Part shown: one piece after another, positions 5,518 to 9,517 of the stretch | Numbering within the stretch: position 1 is the stretch's first letter | How the letters are laid out: each line of letters opens with the position of its first letter | Assembly: GCA_002441145.1 (NCBI GenBank) | Contig: DJVK01000001.1 | Coordinates: 3,423 to 12,939, forward strand | Length of the DNA stretch: 9,517 bases | Direction: 5' to 3' | Source: Candidatus Saccharibacteria bacterium UBA6258 | GTDB taxonomy: Bacteria; Patescibacteriota; Saccharimonadia; Saccharimonadales; Saccharimonadaceae | Program-made: the position numbers and the translations under genes | The notes under the pieces: generated by a model | Seen by the model: only the letters and a program-made list of their open reading frames with translations | Databases searched by the model: none | What the model was told of the DNA's origin: nothing

Positions 5518-6807
5518 TTATTTAGTCGTATTGAGTTCGACTAGTCGACTAACTGCTTTTTCGGTAATCAGCCGGTTTGCAATTTCACGCTGGATTTCTG
5601 GTTCGTCAAAGCGTTTTGCCATATCAGGATTATTAGCATATTGTTGCTTGAATACATTAATCCGTTCGGCAAGCTCGTCTGCAGATGCTTCAATCTTTTC
5701 TGCTTTGGATAGTTCAGCCAATACAAGCCCAGCCTTGATGCGGCCTACAGCTGCTTCTTTGGCTTCGCCCTCAACCCATGCATCTCGGTCGGCAAAGCCC
5801 TTGCTCTCGAAGTATTGCTCGAGGCTCATACCTTGGTACATTAAGTTCTGTGTCATATCCTGTTCGATTGAACGGATTTGGTCTTCTACGAGCACATTAG
5901 GCACGGCCACCGTACTCTTTGCGACTAGTTGCTTCACTAGGTCGTCTTGAAGCTTATCAGTAGCTTCACGGTCTTTTTGTGCGGCAATCTCTGACTTAAT
6001 GTCGGCCTGAAGGTCATCAATCGATGTGAAAGGGCCAGCCTTTGCGGCAAGCTCATCCGTAAGCTCAGGTAATACTACTTGGTTTACTTTTTTGATAGTC
6101 GTAGAGAAGACGACTTCTTGACCTGCAAGATCTTTAGCGTGGTATTCAGCCGGGAATGTTAATGGGACATCTAGTGTGTCACCCGCCTTTTTACCAACAA
6201 GCGCTTCTTCGAATCCAGGGATAAATGAGTTGCTACCGAGAGTCAACGGATAGTCTGTGCCTGTGCCCCCGTCGAACGCAACATCATCCTTTTTACCAAC
6301 AAAGTCGATGACAACTTCGTCGCCAAGCTTAGCAGCATCTTTAGTTTCTTGCTTTTCAGCAAAGCCCTTCTGGATACGTTCGATGACTTCATCCACGTCA
6401 CCCTTGGTCACAGCGACAGGTTCTTTCACTGCTTTAAGCTTTTTGTAATCACCAAGTTTTACTTCAGGTAGTACATCGGCTTCTGCGGTGAATTCGAGTT
6501 CTTTGCCCGGAACAAACTTCTTGACATCAACTTCTGGGCGTTCAAGTGCCTGAAGCTTGTTACTAATAAATCCTTCGGCTACGGCCTTTGAAAGCGCGTT
6601 ATCGAGCGTATCTTGACCAAGCAAGTTAGGATCAACGTGCTTTGCGGCTACCTCAAGCGGAACGTGCCCTTTGCGAAAGCCGGCAACTTTAACGGTTTTT
6701 GAAAGCTTTTTAAGTGCAACTTGTTCAGCTGCTTCGAGTTCTGAGGCACCAAGAGTAAAGGTAACCAAGACGCGAGTTTCGGATAGGTGTTTAACGGTCG
6801 TATTCAT
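5518..6807 (-). CDS. tig: Trigger factor (ribosome-bound chaperone, peptidyl-prolyl isomerase)
   Basis: Encodes 429 residues, the normal trigger factor length. It binds at the ribosomal exit tunnel and shields nascent chains. The N-terminal domain carries the ribosome-docking signature GFRKGHVP (43-50; family GFRxGxxP). An FKBP-type isomerase domain covers about 162-242 (GDEVVIDFVG; SFIPGFEEALVGKKAGD). The C-terminal SurA-like chaperone arms run from about 250 to the end, with the typical VPNVLVEDQIRSIEQD helix and the YFESKGFADRDAW stretch. The ATG at 6807 has only a weak AGG before it and a TATAAT box 8 nt upstream, so the transcript is short-leadered or leaderless. It lies between the pilin-like gene and clpP; the tig-clpP neighbourhood is conserved in many bacteria. 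Confidence 0.97.
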   Translation of the reverse strand: MNTTVKHLSETRVLVTFTLGASELEAAEQVALKKLSKTVKVAGFRKGHVPLEVAAKHVDPNLLGQDTLDNALSKAVAEGFISNKLQALERPEVDVKKFVPGKELEFTAEADVLPEVKLGDYKKLKAVKEPVAVTKGDVDEVIERIQKGFAEKQETKDAAKLGDEVVIDFVGKKDDVAFDGGTGTDYPLTLGSNSFIPGFEEALVGKKAGDTLDVPLTFPAEYHAKDLAGQEVVFSTTIKKVNQVVLPELTDELAAKAGPFTSIDDLQADIKSEIAAQKDREATDKLQDDLVKQLVAKSTVAVPNVLVEDQIRSIEQDMTQNLMYQGMSLEQYFESKGFADRDAWVEGEAKEAAVGRIKAGLVLAELSKAEKIEASADELAERINVFKQQYANNPDMAKRFDEPEIQREIANRLITEKAVSRLVELNTTK

Positions 6808-6815
6808 AACAACCT

Positions 6816-6821
6816 ATTATA
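6816..6821 (-). promoter_or_regulatory. tig -10 box
   Basis: A perfect TATAAT lies in the 28-nt gap between the pilin stop and the tig ATG, 8 nt before the start codon. The -35 region is weak (TTTAAG at 6839-6844 with a 17-nt spacer). Predicted +1 is about 2 nt before the ATG. Confidence 0.6.
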
Positions 6822-6835
6822 ACAGAAAACATGGA

Positions 6836-7426
6836 CTACTTAAATTTGATTAAGGTAGCGCCCTTCATATTGTAAGTATCTCTCGGCGCATAACCTGAGG
6901 TAGGCATGCCGCACCCCGTAAGAATGGCATCAAAATTATTAGTATCTTGTTGAGTTGGATCCTCTAGCATGTAAGATAGTACCCACCGATTACTATTATT
7001 GCTACACGTTTGAACGTGAAAATTTTGCTTATTGGTGTTACCGACTGAGTTAGCAGGCAGTTTTGTAAATAACTCCGCAGGAAGAAGCTTCAGCGCTACC
7101 ATCGCATCGCCTACCGTACATTGGTAATTCGTATTAATGGTAACATGCTGGTAATCTTGAAACCCCCCGTCTCCGTTGCCGCAGCCGCTGGCTGTGACGG
7201 TAGTCGTTGAACCGTAACCACCGACCGGTTTCACGTTTCTATTTTGCGAGCTCCAGAGTAATATGGCATCGGCAAATTTATCAGCTGCGCTCCTCATTTG
7301 AGCGTCCCTTGCTTGAACTTGTGCATTTTTATAGATCGTAGCGGTCATGATAGCCAAAGTCGCAATAATAACTACCACGATCAGTAATTCAACTACAGTA
7401 AATCCCCGCTTGACCAGCATCTTCAT
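6836..7426 (-). CDS. Type IV pilin-like protein (prepilin with N-methylation motif)
   Basis: Encodes 196 residues from the ATG at 7426. The short positive leader MKMLVKRG ends at Gly8, and the mature protein would begin FTVVELLIVVVIIATLAIM, with the conserved Glu at mature position 5 (E13) and a hydrophobic helix of about 20 residues. This is the type III signal processed by a PilD-like prepilin peptidase. The helix continues as an amphipathic segment (YKNAQVQARDAQMRSAADKFADAI). The C-terminal domain has four cysteines (C82, C103, C141, C172), which could form two disulfides outside the membrane. Upstream in-frame starts exist (ATG at 7432, TTG at 7462); 7426 is chosen because it sits 6 nt after a TACTAT box, but this is not certain. 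No pil assembly genes are in the window, so major pilin, minor pilin or pseudopilin cannot be told apart. Gene-family confidence is high. Confidence 0.85.
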   Translation of the reverse strand: MKMLVKRGFTVVELLIVVVIIATLAIMTATIYKNAQVQARDAQMRSAADKFADAILLWSSQNRNVKPVGGYGSTTTVTASGCGNGDGGFQDYQHVTINTNYQCTVGDAMVALKLLPAELFTKLPANSVGNTNKQNFHVQTCSNNSNRWVLSYMLEDPTQQDTNNFDAILTGCGMPTSGYAPRDTYNMKGATLIKFK

Positions 7427-7432
7427 ATGCAT

Positions 7433-7462
7433 ATAGTAGCGCGAATGATAATGCTTATGCAA
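7433..7462 (-). promoter_or_regulatory. Probable promoter of the pilin-like gene
   Basis: TTGCAT (7457-7462), an 18-nt spacer and TACTAT (7433-7438) lie in the gap after the hisS stop. The 6 nt from the -10 box to the ATG at 7426 is the same distance as at clpP, again pointing to a leaderless start. The boxes are weaker than those of clpP. Confidence 0.5.
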
Positions 7463-7476
7463 TAGACACGTATCTA

Positions 7477-8826
7477 TTAGGCAAGTTCTGATACGTCGAA
7501 GTCGTCATCTTCACTACTCTGCTTGCTACGACGATCTTTAATAGCACTGACGACTCGTTCGAAACTCAGTTTAGTCTCTTCACTTGTCACGGTGTTTTTT
7601 AGAGGATAGATTTCTTTAGATAATTCATCTTCACCGATAAACATAATGTATGGAATGTTCTTTTTGACTGCAGTCTTAAGCTGTTTGTCTATCTTACGTC
7701 CAGTAAAGTCAAGCTCGATGTTAACACCTTCGTTGCGGAACTCTTGAGTTAGCTTCATAGCGCCCTTAAGCGTATCACCCACGACAATCATATATACATC
7801 AGTCGTCGAGAACATTTCAGGAAGCAGATTGTGTGACTTCAAGAATAGCTCAGTCATCGTCAATCCAGGGGCGAATCCGACAGCGCTGACAGGTTCGGCG
7901 CCGAATAAGCCAACCAAGCCGTCGTAGCGTCCGCCACCAAACAATGAACGATTGTTTTCTGGGTGGGTGTCGAAAAATTCAAATACCGTACCTGTGTAAT
8001 AATCGAGGCCACGCATCAGCGTGATGTCGAACACGGCGTTTTTAACACCAGCGCGCTCTAAGTGCGTAAACAGTTCTTGCACCTCGCGCACAGATTCACT
8101 GTCACGAATGGCTTCGGGGAGATCTGCCATTGTCTTAGCTGCAAGTAATTGTGCAATCTTTTGCAAACCAGCCGGTGCAGCGTCCTGACCAAAGATATCA
8201 ATCGCCTGATCACGGAATGTCTCTGGGGCAATCTTGTTCTTACGGTCGAATAGTTTTGTCATCAGTTGAGCCTGGATTGCATCTAGGCCAAGATAGTGCG
8301 CCATCATGAAATTAATCACTTGGCGGTTATTGACGCGAATGGTATACATATCTTCTGTCGCGCCGAATGACTTCATGAGCTCATTGCCCATGCTAATAAT
8401 TTCAGCCTCGGCAAGCGCACCTTCGACGCCAAAGATGTCGCAGTTAAGTTGCCAGAACTCACGTTCACGACCGCGCTGTGGGCGTTCGTAACGCATAAAC
8501 TGCGCAATAGAGTACCACCGCGCAGGATACGCGATTTCTTGGCGCCTGGCAGCAATCATACGGCTAACACTAGGTGTCATCTCCGGGCGGATGGCTACGC
8601 GGCGTTCGCCACGATCGATGAACTGGTAGGTTTGCTCATTAACAAGTTCTTGGCCGCTTTTTGCAGCATATACTTCGATAGGTTCGAGTAAAGGAGCATC
8701 ATAAGCTTCGTAGCCATAGCTACGGACAACACGGCGCCATGTACGGAAGATATAGTTGCGTACTCGCATATCTTCTGGGTACCAATCGCGCGCACCTTTG
8801 TATGATTCAGATGAAAGTGATGTCAT
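7477..8826 (-). CDS. hisS: Histidine--tRNA ligase
   Basis: Encodes 449 residues of a class II aminoacyl-tRNA synthetase that charges tRNA-His. Motif 1 ends near Pro45. Motif 2 is RYERPQRGREREFWQ (112-126), and the histidine-specific block is RGLDYYTGTVFEF (272-284), with the catalytic arginine R272. GGGRYDGLVG follows at 297-306. Motif 3 reads VGFAPGLTMTE (316-326), so the usual Glu-Arg is Thr323-Met324. The active-site stretch ARWYSIAQFMRYERPQ with LNCDIFGVEG looks more like the archaeal/alphaproteobacterial HisRS branch than the E. coli type. An anticodon-binding domain covers about 340-435, then a short acidic tail (SSEDDDFD). Only 55 nt separate it from the methyltransferase upstream, and no convincing promoter was seen there, so co-transcription is plausible. 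Its Shine-Dalgarno is weak. Confidence 0.96.
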   Translation of the reverse strand: MTSLSSESYKGARDWYPEDMRVRNYIFRTWRRVVRSYGYEAYDAPLLEPIEVYAAKSGQELVNEQTYQFIDRGERRVAIRPEMTPSVSRMIAARRQEIAYPARWYSIAQFMRYERPQRGREREFWQLNCDIFGVEGALAEAEIISMGNELMKSFGATEDMYTIRVNNRQVINFMMAHYLGLDAIQAQLMTKLFDRKNKIAPETFRDQAIDIFGQDAAPAGLQKIAQLLAAKTMADLPEAIRDSESVREVQELFTHLERAGVKNAVFDITLMRGLDYYTGTVFEFFDTHPENNRSLFGGGRYDGLVGLFGAEPVSAVGFAPGLTMTELFLKSHNLLPEMFSTTDVYMIVVGDTLKGAMKLTQEFRNEGVNIELDFTGRKIDKQLKTAVKKNIPYIMFIGEDELSKEIYPLKNTVTSEETKLSFERVVSAIKDRRSKQSSEDDDFDVSELA

Positions 8827-8881
8827 ATCTCTGTTATTGTTGCATTTTTACCTACATTTTGCAAGCACAAGCGGAATGTCG

Positions 8882-9406
8882 TTATCCGTGGAGTAAATTC
8901 TGCCTTACCCATTCATACATCACGATGCCTGCGGCAACTCCAACATTTATAGAACGCGTGCTACCAAATTGTTCAATGGCGACAATTTTTGACGCCTGAC
9001 TTGCGAGTTCGGGTGATATTCCTGGGCCTTCTGCGCCGAACAACAATACACACTTCTCGGGTAGTATAGCCGAGCCTAACGGCACCGATCCCTCGATATT
9101 ATCTATTGCTATCAACGCTTTGTCACTAATCGAAGCCATAAATTCAGCTGCATCGTTATAGTAATGAACGTGCAAATATTTATCAGTCATCATTGCTCCA
9201 CGCTTGTTCCATTGACGGCGACCAATGATATGGATATGACGAACGCCAAACGCATTAGCACTGCGAACAATTGTTCCCATGTTATAGTCGCGCTCAACAT
9301 TGTCTATAGCGATTTCAAGTAAAGACCCCTTGTTGTCTAGGTCGTCAATAATATCCTCGATTGCGAGGCCTTTGTATTTATCAATAACATTTCGGGTGTC
9401 TTCCAC
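8882..9406 (-). CDS. SpoU/TrmH-family RNA 2'-O-methyltransferase
   Basis: Encodes 174 residues with a GTG start at 9406. It belongs to the SPOUT superfamily, which methylates ribose 2'-OH in tRNA or rRNA using SAM. Motif 1 is NMGTIVRSANAFGV (42-55, with the N..R pair), motif 2 is LLFGAEGPGIS (121-131), and motif 3 is RSINVGVAAGIVMYEW (151-166), which forms the trefoil-knot cofactor site. There is no added N-terminal RNA-binding domain, as expected for a short TrmH-like member. Target RNA and position cannot be told. The GTG lies 7 nt after a TATACT box and lacks a Shine-Dalgarno, so a leaderless mRNA is likely. It is divergent from a tRNA-Leu gene. Confidence 0.9.
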   Translation of the reverse strand: MEDTRNVIDKYKGLAIEDIIDDLDNKGSLLEIAIDNVERDYNMGTIVRSANAFGVRHIHIIGRRQWNKRGAMMTDKYLHVHYYNDAAEFMASISDKALIAIDNIEGSVPLGSAILPEKCVLLFGAEGPGISPELASQASKIVAIEQFGSTRSINVGVAAGIVMYEWVRQNLLHG

Positions 9407-9413
9407 GGTTATA

Positions 9414-9419
9414 AGTATA
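9414..9419 (-). promoter_or_regulatory. Probable -10 box of the methyltransferase gene
   Basis: TATACT sits 7 nt before the GTG start on the minus strand. No clear -35 box was found at 16-18 nt. The placement matches that of clpP, tig and the pilin-like gene. Confidence 0.5.
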
Positions 9420-9440
9420 TCGTAAAAAGATTCTTACCCC

Positions 9441-9469
9441 TCGAAATCAGCTATTCTTTGGTGTATACT
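9441..9469 (+). promoter_or_regulatory. Probable tRNA-Leu promoter
   Basis: TCGAAA (9441-9446), a 17-nt spacer and TATACT (9464-9469) on the plus strand lie 19 nt before the tRNA. Predicted +1 near 9476 gives a short 5' extension for RNase P to remove. The -35 box is a 4/6 match. Confidence 0.6.
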
Positions 9470-9488
9470 TAATCTCGATAACACCTAC

Positions 9489-9517
9489 GCGGATGTGGCG
9501 GAATTGGTAGACGCGCT
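9489..9517 (+). tRNA. tRNA-Leu, 5' part only
   Basis: The last 29 nt of the window begin GCGGATG-TG and continue GCGGAATTGGTAGACGCGCT, which is the 5' acceptor strand and D-arm typical of bacterial tRNA-Leu. The anticodon lies beyond the window, so the isoacceptor is unknown. Confidence 0.88.

Noticed and set aside
5531..5950. 139-codon plus-strand ORF antisense to tig
   Set aside because: A Ser-rich composition typical of reverse-strand shadows of a chaperone gene; no start signals.
1..9517. CRISPR array, insertion sequence or phage remnant
   Set aside because: No spaced direct repeats, transposase or integrase sequence, or terminal inverted repeats were seen.

Overview
The window looks like a chromosomal housekeeping segment of a small-genome bacterium, most likely of the Candidate Phyla Radiation and probably a Saccharibacteria (TM7) relative. 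I infer this from the RpoB/RpoC type, the HisRS subtype, the type IV pilin-like gene among core genes, the compact layout, and the use of TGA as a stop rather than as glycine. The phylum call is inference from memory of families, not from a search.

All protein genes lie on the minus strand and are listed here in transcription order. A SpoU/TrmH-family RNA methyltransferase (8882-9406) is followed by histidyl-tRNA synthetase hisS (7477-8826), a type IV pilin-like protein (6836-7426), trigger factor tig (5518-6807) and the ClpP protease subunit (4803-5402). Next comes a 23-codon cassette with its own promoter and terminator (about 4573-4797), then rpoB (990-4355) and the 5' part of rpoC (1-988, running off the window). 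At the right edge the first 29 nt of a tRNA-Leu gene start on the plus strand, divergent from the methyltransferase.

The region serves gene expression and protein quality control: RNA polymerase beta and beta', nascent-chain folding (trigger factor), proteolysis (ClpP), tRNA charging and RNA methylation. rpoB and rpoC are translationally coupled by a strong Shine-Dalgarno sequence inside the rpoB end. clpP carries a near-consensus CIRCE operator around its -35 box, which suggests HrcA heat-shock control. Several genes (clpP, tig, the pilin, the methyltransferase) have a -10 box only 6-8 nt before the start codon and little or no Shine-Dalgarno, as expected of leaderless mRNAs. rpoB, in contrast, has a near-consensus promoter and a leader of about 180 nt.

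The most unusual items are: (1) a self-contained GC-rich mini-gene between clpP and rpoB, with an 11/12 consensus promoter, a 17-bp palindromic operator candidate, a perfect Shine-Dalgarno, a 23-residue peptide ending in a WTW motif, and a strong terminator; (2) a beta' N-terminus in which all four zinc-binding cysteines are replaced without any length change; (3) the CIRCE element at clpP; (4) an acidic 65-residue tail on RpoB; and (5) a HisRS lacking the motif 3 arginine.
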